Shown here: positions 9,168 to 18,364 of the stretch, one piece after another
How the letters are laid out: each line of letters starts with the position of its first letter
Position numbering within the stretch: position 1 is the stretch's first letter
NCBI GenBank assembly: GCA_964527775.1
Contig: CAZGQS010000001.1
Coordinates: 248,001 to 312,000 of the forward strand
DNA from: VMCP01 sp964527775
GTDB lineage: Bacteria; Bacteroidota; Bacteroidia; NS11-12g; UBA955
Length of the DNA stretch: 64,000 nt
Reading direction: 5' to 3'
Program-made: the position numbers and the translations under genes
The notes under the pieces: model-generated
What the model was told of the DNA's origin: nothing
Databases searched by the model: none
What the model saw: the letters and a program-made list of their open reading frames with translations, nothing else

Positions 9168-10439
9168 TTAATCTCTTAAGTGTTTTCCTTTGATTTTGTA
9201 TTTCTTACCAAGAGCCTTTGCTGCTTGTAATTTCTTGCTGATTTTCTTCACGCTGTTTACTGGAATCATTTCAGTATAAGTACCATCAGTTAATTTGAAG
9301 ATAAATTGAGGGTTTTCCAACTTTTTGTAATTGATATACATCTTGTTGTCAACCATTTGACTTTGAATGATGGTAATTGGACTTTCTTGAACGATGTAAA
9401 CGGTTTCAATCTGTTTGGTTTTATCTTTTATCTCAACCACTTTACTTGCACCAGCAGGAGCAGCTAAAACAATTTTACCCTCAGCATCTTTTGAAGTTGG
9501 ACAGTTTAATGTTACATCAAACTTAACAGCATCTTTTTTGATGGTACGTTTGCGAATCTTTTTGTTTCTGTCTTTGGAATTATCCATGTTGCCAGTTTTC
9601 AAGCTTTTGGCCAATACTTTTACTCTTGACTTTCTGTAACCTTCAAAGTCCATAGGGTCAATTGTGATTGTTACAGGATGTTCCAAGCAACTGTCAACAG
9701 CAAATTTTACATCAATGATACCAACCCATTCCATACCTTCTTTTTGTTTGTAAACCAAGGGCATATCAGATTGAATGATTCCCATAATATCTGAAATCTT
9801 AGAAACTTTAATACCCAAGTCACCTGATTTGCCTTTTGCTTTGGCTTGATCTTGTAATTTTTTCAAATCACACTTGTTTATAGTCATTTCAAGCTGTCCG
9901 TTCAACATAATAGTAGTATCACCAACGCAAGGGTCAGGTTTAGCGGGCTCAACTTTTGGCTCTTCTTTTGGTTTTTCGATAATGGTGATTTCAACGCGTC
10001 TGTTTTGAGCGGCTTTTTCTTTATTAGTTTCTCCTACTCTGGGTTTAGAACGTCCAAAATATTTTGGCATCATCCATTTTTCGTTGATACCTAGAGAAAT
10101 CAATGCATCGAATACTTCATCTACACGATCGCGAGAAAGTTCCATGTTGTAAACATCATTTCCTGTTGAATCAGTATGACCGGTTAAAACCAACCTATAT
10201 TCTTTAATTCCTTTAAGTGTATTAATCAATGATTCCAATTTCTTCTGCTCTTTCGTAGTAATTTCTGATTCATTGATATCAAAGAAAATGTTTACTGCAG
10301 GGGAAAGCTCTCTTGGCTCTTCAGCGATACCCGCTTTTTGAGGGTTATTGTCAACCTTTGGAGATTGGGGTTTAGTTTGTGCGCCTAAGGTTGTAGTTAG
10401 GGAAATCAAACCAGCGACAAAAAGTCCTTTCAGTTTCAT
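9168..10439 (-). CDS. OmpA-family protein with long basic C-terminal region
   Basis: This is a predicted periplasmic or outer-membrane-linked protein of 423 residues. Residues 1-20 form a signal peptide ending LGA-Q. An OmpA/MotB peptidoglycan-binding domain follows at about 47-155, with VNIFFDINESEI, LVLTGHTDSTGN and NRRVEI. The C-terminal 260 residues are not recognised. They are rich in Lys, have a CVGDTTIML segment near the start, and end in a strongly basic tail (KKYKIKGKHLRD). I chose the ATG at 10439 because it opens the signal peptide; an upstream in-frame codon adds an implausible basic leader. It is followed 14 nt later by nuoI. The peptidoglycan-binding role is by family. Confidence 0.8.
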   Translation of the reverse strand: MKLKGLFVAGLISLTTTLGAQTKPQSPKVDNNPQKAGIAEEPRELSPAVNIFFDINESEITTKEQKKLESLINTLKGIKEYRLVLTGHTDSTGNDVYNMELSRDRVDEVFDALISLGINEKWMMPKYFGRSKPRVGETNKEKAAQNRRVEITIIEKPKEEPKVEPAKPDPCVGDTTIMLNGQLEMTINKCDLKKLQDQAKAKGKSGDLGIKVSKISDIMGIIQSDMPLVYKQKEGMEWVGIIDVKFAVDSCLEHPVTITIDPMDFEGYRKSRVKVLAKSLKTGNMDNSKDRNKKIRKRTIKKDAVKFDVTLNCPTSKDAEGKIVLAAPAGASKVVEIKDKTKQIETVYIVQESPITIIQSQMVDNKMYINYKKLENPQFIFKLTDGTYTEMIPVNSVKKISKKLQAAKALGKKYKIKGKHLRD

Positions 10440-10457
10440 GGCAATTATAATTGCTCG

Positions 10458-10465
10458 CGAAAATA
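10458..10465 (-). promoter_or_regulatory. Candidate -7 box for the OmpA-family gene and possibly nuoI-N
   Basis: On the minus strand this reads TATTTTCG, matching TAnnTTyG, 18 nt before the ATG at 10439. It is the only convincing promoter-like element upstream of the OmpA-nuoI-N unit. Confidence 0.5.
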
Positions 10466-10542
10466 AACGAAATCTTTTGCTCTTCACAACTAAGATTGAG
10501 CATTTATCAAGAATGTTTCAAGATTCTCAACACAACATCTAC

Positions 10543-10550
10543 TATATTTG
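10543..10550 (+). promoter_or_regulatory. Candidate -7 box TATATTTG ahead of the C25-like gene
   Basis: This is a perfect TAnnTTTG match ending 6 nt before the ATG at 10557. Transcription would begin at or next to the start codon. Confidence 0.55.
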
Positions 10551-10556
10551 AAAATC

Positions 10557-12572
10557 ATGAACCGATTTAAAAGAATTCTTGGACTCATTGCAATGTCATT
10601 TTCTTGCAGTGCTGTATACTCCCAAGTAGCAAAAAGTCAAACCATTCCAGTTGAAATAAAGGTTAATTCTGACGGACTAAATTTCAATTTTCCATCAAGT
10701 TCATCAACTTCAACGTATAATATTTTTTATAGACCCCTTTTTAAACAGGGTTCAACTTTTAATACACTTACAACTGGTATTCCAGGAAGTTCTGTATTAT
10801 TTGAGATTAAATCTAACAATGATGTTAATCAAATTACCAAAGAAAACAATCCGTTTGAATACATCTTAACAAAAACTGAAAATAGTTCAACTACGGCTCT
10901 GGGGTATACACTTTCAGGAGTAAAATACAATCCTCCAGTAAATCGAAAACATGTAATTTTATTGATTGATAGTAGTTACTTGATAGCATTGAATACTGAA
11001 TTGGATCAACTAGTTGAAGATTTGTATTTTATGGGTTGGCAAGTGAGTAAAGTCTTTGCAGGTAGAAATGAGTCAGCAGAAACAGTCAAAGAACGGTTGA
11101 AAAAACACCATTACAGTCAAATTAAAACACCAGAAACACTATTTATCATTGGTCATGTTCCTGTTCCCTATTCTGGTTATTTTTCTTCGCAGGGTACAAA
11201 ATATCCCCCAGACGGACATGCTGAGGGTTCTGGAAATCACACCGGTGCATGGCCCGCGGATAGCTATTACGGTGATTTTGAAGGAATTTGGACCGATAGA
11301 AACGTTACCTGTACTACGGGCACTCAAACAAGGCATCACAACATTCCCAAAGACGGAAAATTTGATCAGTCGGTGATTCCTAGTGATGTAGTTTTAGAAA
11401 TTGGACGAGCAGATTTTTTTAATATGTCGGCATTCTCAAACAATGACACTGCTTTAACTAAACAATATTTAAATAGGATTCATGATTGGCGTTTAGGTAA
11501 AATCAGTATGGAGAAAAGAGCATTGATTGATAATAACTTTACCGGACTTAACCTTGCTTCTACGGGATATCAAAACCTACCTTGTTTTGTGGGACTAGAC
11601 AGTGTCTTTGATGATCGTGATTATTTCACTGCTCAAAAACAGGGTTCATATCTTTGGAGTTATGGTTGCGGAGCCGGCAGTTACACAAGTTGTAATGGAA
11701 TTGGAAGTACCACTGACTTTGTAAAATCAAAAGACAGTTTTCAAAATGCGTTTACCATTTTAGCTGGAAGTTATTTTGGGGATTTCGATGTGAAAAACAG
11801 TTTATTGAAAGCCCCATTATTGGCAGGTAGCTTAAATTGTTTTTGGGGTGGAATTCCTAAATGGTATGTTCACCACATGGCGCTAGGTTCAAATATTGGA
11901 TTTGGGGCTATGATTACCATGAACAATACCACGGAGTATTTCAATGGTCAGTTTAACGGTTCAGATAGAGGTGTTTTCATATCGTTAATGGGCGATCCTA
12001 CAATTACTTTAGCGCCCCCACAGACAATTTCAAATTTAACAGCTTCATCAAATAACGGAAAAGTGCAACTGAATTGGACTGCATCTCCTGATGCTGATTT
12101 TTATGAAGTTTATTTGTTGGATACTTCTAATAAAGCCGGTCATATTAAGAATTTGAGAAAAAAGGACTTTACCAGCTATACTACAAATTTCAGTGATGAT
12201 GAAAATTGGACTTCGGGTAAGTTTGAATACTTGGTTTGTGCGGTGAGACTGGATACTACGGGAGCAGGAACTTATTACAATAGAAGTAAATTCATGAGCG
12301 TGAAAGTTGATCATGTAAACTCTTTAAGAGCTGTTTCAGACAATGCAATTAAAATTTATCCAAATCCGTCAAGTGGTAGAGTTCATCTAGAAGGTTTTCC
12401 AACGGAAAAGATTAGCATCTTTAACGTTCAAGGTCAACTGATAAAAGAAGTAAAACTCCATGAATCAAAGTCTGATTTGGAATTAAATCTAGAAGATTTG
12501 ATGCCCGGGATGTATTGGATTGTCGCATGCAATCAAACACAAACTATAACTAAACCTTTGATAATTGAATAA
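10557..12572 (+). CDS. T9SS-exported C25 (gingipain)-like protein, catalytic residues doubtful
   Basis: The predicted product is a secreted 671-residue protein. A signal peptide (1-23, ends AVYSQ) leads a region that resembles the gingipain caspase-like fold: VILLIDSSYL near 133, LFIIGHVPVP near 196, a GAWPADSYYGDFEG segment near 230, and a closing MGDPTITL at 478-485. A fibronectin type III domain (about 488-575) and a type A T9SS sorting domain starting at IKIYPNPSSG (about 598-671) follow. At the position of the usual catalytic GHG the protein reads YGCGAGSY (369-376), and no ACVNGDF-like cysteine motif is seen, so activity is uncertain. Export by T9SS and surface anchoring follow from the CTD family. 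The ATG was preferred to a TTG 9 nt upstream. Confidence 0.6.
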   Translation: MNRFKRILGLIAMSFSCSAVYSQVAKSQTIPVEIKVNSDGLNFNFPSSSSTSTYNIFYRPLFKQGSTFNTLTTGIPGSSVLFEIKSNNDVNQITKENNPFEYILTKTENSSTTALGYTLSGVKYNPPVNRKHVILLIDSSYLIALNTELDQLVEDLYFMGWQVSKVFAGRNESAETVKERLKKHHYSQIKTPETLFIIGHVPVPYSGYFSSQGTKYPPDGHAEGSGNHTGAWPADSYYGDFEGIWTDRNVTCTTGTQTRHHNIPKDGKFDQSVIPSDVVLEIGRADFFNMSAFSNNDTALTKQYLNRIHDWRLGKISMEKRALIDNNFTGLNLASTGYQNLPCFVGLDSVFDDRDYFTAQKQGSYLWSYGCGAGSYTSCNGIGSTTDFVKSKDSFQNAFTILAGSYFGDFDVKNSLLKAPLLAGSLNCFWGGIPKWYVHHMALGSNIGFGAMITMNNTTEYFNGQFNGSDRGVFISLMGDPTITLAPPQTISNLTASSNNGKVQLNWTASPDADFYEVYLLDTSNKAGHIKNLRKKDFTSYTTNFSDDENWTSGKFEYLVCAVRLDTTGAGTYYNRSKFMSVKVDHVNSLRAVSDNAIKIYPNPSSGRVHLEGFPTEKISIFNVQGQLIKEVKLHESKSDLELNLEDLMPGMYWIVACNQTQTITKPLIIE

Positions 12573-12633
12573 TTAATTGGGTCATTCAATCAAAAATGTG
12601 ATGAAAAGTGGTGGTAGAAATTCAAACTTTGGT

Positions 12634-12641
12634 TAATTTCG
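12634..12641 (+). promoter_or_regulatory. Candidate -7 box TAATTTCG for hppA
   Basis: It matches TAnnTTyG and ends 33 nt before the hppA ATG. This is one of the few genes here with a predicted leader of more than 25 nt, and the leader contains an AAAGGA stretch. Confidence 0.45.
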
Positions 12642-12674
12642 CGCCTTTCAAATAGAAAGGAACAATAAAATACT

Positions 12675-15044
12675 ATGAATAATAATGTAGTTTACTTAAT
12701 TCCAGCGCTTGGTGTTGTTGGCCTTGTGGTCATGGCAATCAAGAGTGCCTGGGTATCGAAACAAGATGCGGGTGATGAAAAGATGCAGAATCTCGCAGGA
12801 AAGATTGCCGCTGGTGCAATGGCTTTCTTAAAGGCAGAATGGAAAGTTTTAACTTACTTTTCTCTTATCGCTGCGGCTTTATTAGCTTACAGTGGTACGA
12901 TTCACGAAGTTAACGGAATGGAGATTCATTCACATTGGATCATTTCCGTGGCTTTCTTGATTGGTGCATTTTTCTCAGCATTGGCAGGTTATTTTGGAAT
13001 GAGAATTGCCACTAAGGCAAATGTTCGCACAACTCAAGCTGCTAAAACAAGTTTGGCACAAGCTCTAAAAGTTAGTTTTAACGGTGGTACCGTTATGGGA
13101 CTTGGAGTTGCAGGTTTAGCTGTAATTGGTTTAGGTGGATTGTTCATTGTGTTTTATGCAATGTTCGTAGATGGAGTTGATCCAAATGGTTTGAAAAGAG
13201 CCATTGAGGTATTGACTGGTTTTTCATTGGGTGCTGAGTCGATTGCACTTTTTGCTCGTGTGGGTGGCGGTATTTATACCAAAGCTGCTGACGTAGGAGC
13301 AGATTTAGTAGGTAAAGTTGAAGCCGGTATTCCTGAAGATGATCCGAGAAACCCTGCAACAATTGCAGATAACGTAGGTGATAACGTAGGTGACGTTGCA
13401 GGTATGGGTGCTGATTTATTCGGATCATATGTTGCTACTATTTTGGCTACCATGGTTTTAGGTTCTGAAATGACAGTAGCTGACAATTTCCAGGGCCTTT
13501 CTCCTATCCTACTTCCAATGTTTATTGCAGGTTTAGGATTGATATTCTCTATTGTTGGAACTTTATTTGTTAGAATTAAAGACGATAACGGTAACGTTCA
13601 AAATGCTTTGAACATGGGTAACTGGTCAAGTATCATTTTGACTGCTATCGCATCGTTTGTTGCTGTTAAATGGTTGATTCCTTCTGATGTTACCTTGTCA
13701 TTGAGAGGTGAGGAATTTACATCGATGGATATTTTCTACGCCATTATTGTTGGCTTAGTTGTAGGTGCAATTATGAGTTATGTTACTGAGTATTACACCG
13801 CAATGGGTAAAAAACCAGTAATGTCAATAGTTAAAGCTTCTGCAACTGGACACGCTACCAATATCATTGGTGGTTTGGCTATTGGAATGCAATCTACCGT
13901 CATTCCAATTTTGGTTTTAGCAGCTGGTATTTTCGTGTCTTTCGAATTCGCTGGATTATACGGTGTTGCTATTGCTGCAGCAGGTATGATGGCTACAACC
14001 GCTATGCAATTGGCTATTGATGCCTTTGGTCCTATTGCCGATAATGCTGGTGGTATTGCTGAAATGGCTGAATTGCCAGAAGAAGTTCGCGGAAGAACAG
14101 ACATTTTGGATGCCGTTGGTAATACAACTGCCGCTACCGGTAAAGGTTTTGCAATTGCTTCTGCAGCTTTGACTTCACTTGCTCTTTTTGCGGCATTTGT
14201 AGGTGTAGCTGGAATTGATGCAATCAACATTTACAAGGCTGATGTATTAGCTGGTTTATTTGTTGGTGCTATGATTCCATTTATTTTCTCAGCCTTAGCA
14301 ATCAGCGCTGTTGGACGTGCAGCTATGGATATGGTGCAAGAAGTTCGTCGTCAGTTCAGAGAGATTCCTGGTATCATGGAATATAAAGCTGAACCAGAAT
14401 ACGAGAAATGTGTTGAAATCTCAACCAAAGCTTCTATCCGTGAAATGGTAATGCCAGGTGCAATTGCTTTGATTTCTCCCGTTTTAGTAGGATTTTTATT
14501 TGGTCCTGAAGTATTAGGCGGTATGCTTGCTGGTATCACAGTATCTGGTGTGTTAATGGGAATTTTCCAAAACAATGCTGGTGGTGCTTGGGATAATGCT
14601 AAAAAATCATTTGAAAAAGGTGTAGAAATTGACGGTGAAATTTATTACAAAAAATCTGAGCCTCATAAAGCGTCTGTAACTGGTGATACTGTAGGTGATC
14701 CATTTAAAGATACTTCTGGCCCATCAATGAATATTTTGATTAAATTGACCTCTATCGTTTCTTTGATCATTGCTCCTTACATTGCTGTAGGTAATTCAAA
14801 TACAGCTGCCTCAGACGATTGTTGCAAAGACAAAACTGAAATGACAACTGCACATGCAGGTTGTGATTCAGAATCAACTTGCAATATGTCTGAGTGTGAA
14901 AATTTAACCTTAGATCAATGTATGGCAAAGTGCGATTCTTTGAAATGTTCTCCTGAAGAACGTGCAAAATGCATGGCCATGTACGATGAAAATGGTAAAT
15001 TCAAGAAGTCTGAAGAAAAGGCTTGTTGTAAAGACAAGAAATAA
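12675..15044 (+). CDS. hppA: K+-dependent membrane-bound pyrophosphatase with Cys-rich tail
   Basis: This integral membrane enzyme hydrolyses pyrophosphate and exports H+ or Na+. The predicted 789 residues include the substrate-binding block DDPRNPATIADNVGDNVGD from about 222, GGGIYTKAADVGADL before it, and GNTTAATGKGFAI at 482-494. Ala486 in GNTTA(A), where K+-independent enzymes have Lys, points to the K+-dependent class. Whether it pumps Na+ or H+ cannot be read from motifs alone. After the last helix (about 693-710) comes a hydrophilic tail of roughly 75 residues with 11 cysteines (from Cys716-Cys717 to a final ACCKDKK), not part of the usual enzyme. A strong terminator follows. In a fermenting or energy-limited cell it would recover energy from biosynthetic PPi. 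Confidence 0.94.
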   Translation: MNNNVVYLIPALGVVGLVVMAIKSAWVSKQDAGDEKMQNLAGKIAAGAMAFLKAEWKVLTYFSLIAAALLAYSGTIHEVNGMEIHSHWIISVAFLIGAFFSALAGYFGMRIATKANVRTTQAAKTSLAQALKVSFNGGTVMGLGVAGLAVIGLGGLFIVFYAMFVDGVDPNGLKRAIEVLTGFSLGAESIALFARVGGGIYTKAADVGADLVGKVEAGIPEDDPRNPATIADNVGDNVGDVAGMGADLFGSYVATILATMVLGSEMTVADNFQGLSPILLPMFIAGLGLIFSIVGTLFVRIKDDNGNVQNALNMGNWSSIILTAIASFVAVKWLIPSDVTLSLRGEEFTSMDIFYAIIVGLVVGAIMSYVTEYYTAMGKKPVMSIVKASATGHATNIIGGLAIGMQSTVIPILVLAAGIFVSFEFAGLYGVAIAAAGMMATTAMQLAIDAFGPIADNAGGIAEMAELPEEVRGRTDILDAVGNTTAATGKGFAIASAALTSLALFAAFVGVAGIDAINIYKADVLAGLFVGAMIPFIFSALAISAVGRAAMDMVQEVRRQFREIPGIMEYKAEPEYEKCVEISTKASIREMVMPGAIALISPVLVGFLFGPEVLGGMLAGITVSGVLMGIFQNNAGGAWDNAKKSFEKGVEIDGEIYYKKSEPHKASVTGDTVGDPFKDTSGPSMNILIKLTSIVSLIIAPYIAVGNSNTAASDDCCKDKTEMTTAHAGCDSESTCNMSECENLTLDQCMAKCDSLKCSPEERAKCMAMYDENGKFKKSEEKACCKDKK

Positions 15045-15062
15045 ATAGGAATTTTAATTCAT

Positions 15063-15092
15063 AAAAAAGGCTGCCCATGGGCAGCCTTTTTT
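15063..15092. terminator. Bidirectional intrinsic terminator, hppA / VPS10-like gene
   Basis: A perfect 18-bp palindrome GGCTGCCCATGGGCAGCC (15069-15086) is flanked by six A residues on the left and six T residues on the right. It lies between two convergent genes and can serve both strands. Confidence 0.93.
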
Positions 15093-15114
15093 GTTGGAAA
15101 CCTTCAATCAATCA

Positions 15115-18100
15115 TTAATTGAACTTCATTAATGAAGATTTGATATTCTCAATTTGCATTTGAAGACCTTTTAATTGATCGTTAACATTTTTTACGGTGC
15201 TAATGTGTGTTTGAGTTGGTGTAGTTAAACTACCCAGCATTTCGTAATAAACACCCCAAAAAGATGAATTGATGGAATTAGGCGTAGCAAATTCGTATTT
15301 AGAAAGTGCCTGTTGTCCTTGAAGGAGCGATTGAATTTGATCGTATTTTACTTTTAAATCCATCAACTCGCCGCGTTTGCTTTGATCTAATGCAGAAATT
15401 TTTATCAAATGATTCAACTTGATGTTCAACTGCTCTAAATCATTGTTCATTTGAATCAAAGATGTTCTTACCGATAATATTAGATCGATGTTTTTATTTC
15501 GGTTTTCGATCTCAGAGGGTTGCAGTTGATTAGACTCAAATAAGTAATCAATAGCTACTTTAGATAACTCTGTGCACGACTCAATTCCTTTGGATGTGAT
15601 TTTATCCAAACCAATATAATAACTGCCGGGACTCACGTATGGTCCATCAGAAACAGATGCTTTTGAGTCATATAAATCTTTTGGTATTACGGTGTATCGG
15701 CAATTCCATTTGGTTTGTGTCCAGCCTTTTCCTGAGGAAATATTCCAGCGAGCAATTAATTTTGAGTTACGGTTATTTTCCGAGTATACAGAAATGCAAT
15801 AGTTGTCTAGTATCTCAGATTCTTCGGCTATTATTGAATCTACCGCAGGATAAATTAAGTCCAATGGTTTTGCTTCTTTCTCCCTGTTTTCGCGTCTCTT
15901 TTTCACAGAAGAAATATCTTGAGGGATATTTACATAAATACTCAATTTTTCATCTAGATTCTCGCCCATAAATCTGGTTTTTCCGTGATATGCATTTCCG
16001 TCGCTTCCCAATTTGGCATAAGGAACAAATAATTTATGCGTTGAGTTCGCAGCAAAAACTTGTTTTTGAGACTTTTTGAATTCTCTGATAAGCTGGTAAT
16101 CATCGCATACCACGAATCCTCGTCCAAAAGTAGCCAAAACAAGATCTTCCTCTCTTTCTTGGAATGCAATATCCTTTATGGCAACTGGTGGAAGTCCTTT
16201 CATAAATGAGGTGAAATTGAACCCATTATCTATGGAAATATAGAATCCAAATTCGGTTCCAACACATACAATTTCGTTGTCTTTGGGGTCTATCCAAACA
16301 CTTTTTATAGCTCCGTTTTCTGGAAGTCCAGCACCGATCTTTTTCCAAGTTTTTCCTTGATCAGAAGAAATCAATAAATAAGGTTTGAAATCACCTTGAC
16401 GGTGGTTGTCTAATGAGATAATGAATTCATTCTTTGATGTAATGTTTAATGAACTAATCAAAGGGTAAATGGTTTCAATACTCTTACTCGCTTTACCTTC
16501 TTGAGCTTCTGACCATAAATTTACTCCTGGGTAATTGGGGCTTAACAATGTCCAAGTTTTACCATCATCAATGGTTAAATGAACCAATCCATCGTCAGTT
16601 CCAGCTAAAAGTTGACCCTCCTTGCCTTCGCATAAAAAGGTAATATTTCCATAGATGCTCGTACTTTGATTCTTGGCAACGGCTTTTAATCCCCATACTT
16701 TTTCCATAATGGGAAGTTTATTTCGATCTATTTGACGACTCAAATCGAGACTGTTGGTAGTCCATGTGTTGCCGTAATCTTGGCTGATAAACAATTTATT
16801 CGCAGCAAAATACAATTTCTTGTTATTGTATTTACTGATCAATAAAGGAGCATCCCAATTCCAACGTAATGCAGAAGCAGAAGGTTCAGTAAAATGAGGG
16901 CGAATATCAATGCTCTCGCCAGTTTTTCTGTTATGTCTAATTAATCCGCCATATTGCCATTGAGCATAAACAATATCTGGATTTGTGGGGTCAATTTGGC
17001 TTTTGAAACCATCTCCACCTACGGTAACAAACCATTCATCGTTTCCAATTCCATTGGATGTTTTATTTCTGCTAGGTCCACCTAAAGAGAAATTATCTTG
17101 GGTGCCACCGTAAACGTTGTAAAATGGAGCAGAATTATCTACAGAAACCCTATAAAACTGTGTGATGGGTAGATTTTCTTTGAATATCCAGTTTGAACCA
17201 TTGTCAAATGTTTCATATAAACCACCGTCGCAACCCACCAAGAGATGATTGGTATTTGAAGGATTGATCCAAATAGCGTGATTATCAACGTGTTTGTTGT
17301 CTTCAGGATAACGCTTGATGGTTTTTCCGCCATCTTCTGAGAAATGTAAATATGTATCCATGAAAAATAGACGTTTTCCATTGGATGGATCAGCAAAAAC
17401 CTCTTGATAGTAGTTTCCAGCAGTTTGAAAATCATTGATTCTTGTCCAACTTGCGCCAAAGTCACTGGAAGTATAAACACCTCCTTTTTTACCCTCAGCT
17501 TCAACTACAGCAGTAACTCTTCCAGGTTCGGTGTTGGAAGTGGTTAAAGAAATTCTCCCCAAATCTCCGCTAGGAAATCCACCAGCACATTTTTGCCACG
17601 TTTTTCCGTGATCAACAGACTTATAGAGAGAACTTTCGGGCCCTCCACTTAGGTAAGTCCATTCGTGTCTCCTTCTTTGGTGTGCTGTTGCGTATAAAAT
17701 GTTGTTGTTGGATGGGTCTAAGTGCACTTCATTAAAGCCGGTGTGTTTAGAAACAAACAGTGACAGAGACCAGGTTTTCCCTGCATCTGAGCTGTAATAA
17801 ATGCCTCTTTCACCTCCTGCGCTCCACAAAGGCCCGTAAGCGGCCACCCACATTTCTGAAGGATTTGTTGGATTGATAATGATTTTTGCAATGCTCTGAG
17901 AATTTTCAAATACACCTTTAACTTTAGTGAATGATTTGCCGGCATCTTCAGAGAAATAGAGTCCATTTCCGTAGCCTACACTTCGCTGATTGTTGTTTTC
18001 GCCCGTACCTACCCATAAGATGTTTGGATTGTTTGGATGTATGGCCAATGAACCAATACTTTGAGTCCCATAACCGTCAAAAATTGGACTAAAAGTAGTT

Positions 18101-18324
18101 CCTGAATTTTCTGTTTTCCAAACACCTCCATAAGCAGATGCGATGTAATAAATGGACGGATTTTTGGGATTTACGGCAATATCAATGACTCTGCCGCTGG
18201 TTTTTGCTGGACCAATGTTACGCCAACCAATTTGCCCCACGAAACTTTCGAATTCTTTGTTTTGTGCATTTAACTGGGCAAATATCAAGCACCCAGCATA
18301 CACTGATAGTAAAATTTTTCTCAT
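15115..18324 (-). CDS. VPS10/sortilin-like Asp-box beta-propeller protein, secreted
   Basis: The 1069-residue protein starts with a signal peptide (1-20, ends LNA-Q). About ten Asp-box repeats of the form SxDxGxTW follow to about residue 740, for example YYSSDAGKTWSL, YKSVDHGKTWQK, LISSDQGKTWKK and YISIDNGFNF. They indicate one or two beta-propellers as in VPS10/sortilin-like and BNR proteins. IGWRNIGPAKTSGRVIDIAV at the N-terminus is the common opening of the bacterial group. The last 130 residues are helical and polar, with several Leu-rich stretches. No catalytic sialidase motif is seen. The ligand is unknown; a surface-exposed or periplasmic binding protein is inferred. No T9SS sorting domain is visible at the C-terminus. 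Confidence 0.8.
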   Translation of the reverse strand: MRKILLSVYAGCLIFAQLNAQNKEFESFVGQIGWRNIGPAKTSGRVIDIAVNPKNPSIYYIASAYGGVWKTENSGTTFSPIFDGYGTQSIGSLAIHPNNPNILWVGTGENNNQRSVGYGNGLYFSEDAGKSFTKVKGVFENSQSIAKIIINPTNPSEMWVAAYGPLWSAGGERGIYYSSDAGKTWSLSLFVSKHTGFNEVHLDPSNNNILYATAHQRRRHEWTYLSGGPESSLYKSVDHGKTWQKCAGGFPSGDLGRISLTTSNTEPGRVTAVVEAEGKKGGVYTSSDFGASWTRINDFQTAGNYYQEVFADPSNGKRLFFMDTYLHFSEDGGKTIKRYPEDNKHVDNHAIWINPSNTNHLLVGCDGGLYETFDNGSNWIFKENLPITQFYRVSVDNSAPFYNVYGGTQDNFSLGGPSRNKTSNGIGNDEWFVTVGGDGFKSQIDPTNPDIVYAQWQYGGLIRHNRKTGESIDIRPHFTEPSASALRWNWDAPLLISKYNNKKLYFAANKLFISQDYGNTWTTNSLDLSRQIDRNKLPIMEKVWGLKAVAKNQSTSIYGNITFLCEGKEGQLLAGTDDGLVHLTIDDGKTWTLLSPNYPGVNLWSEAQEGKASKSIETIYPLISSLNITSKNEFIISLDNHRQGDFKPYLLISSDQGKTWKKIGAGLPENGAIKSVWIDPKDNEIVCVGTEFGFYISIDNGFNFTSFMKGLPPVAIKDIAFQEREEDLVLATFGRGFVVCDDYQLIREFKKSQKQVFAANSTHKLFVPYAKLGSDGNAYHGKTRFMGENLDEKLSIYVNIPQDISSVKKRRENREKEAKPLDLIYPAVDSIIAEESEILDNYCISVYSENNRNSKLIARWNISSGKGWTQTKWNCRYTVIPKDLYDSKASVSDGPYVSPGSYYIGLDKITSKGIESCTELSKVAIDYLFESNQLQPSEIENRNKNIDLILSVRTSLIQMNNDLEQLNIKLNHLIKISALDQSKRGELMDLKVKYDQIQSLLQGQQALSKYEFATPNSINSSFWGVYYEMLGSLTTPTQTHISTVKNVNDQLKGLQMQIENIKSSLMKFN

Positions 18325-18364
18325 AATTAAGATAACAACTTCCTTTTCGGGGGAAGTTACAAAA

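Noticed and set aside
13144..14575. Several long antisense reading frames inside hppA
   Set aside because: They are low-complexity (Ala/Pro/Ile-rich or Gln/Leu-rich) shadows of a highly conserved gene and have no family resemblance.
14811..15044. HppA tail as a frameshift product
   Set aside because: The frame is continuous from the last helix to a stop that is directly followed by the terminator, and the codon use looks normal.
15069..15086. Perfect palindrome as an att site or operator
   Set aside because: A-run and T-run flanks and the position between two convergent stop codons identify a bidirectional terminator.
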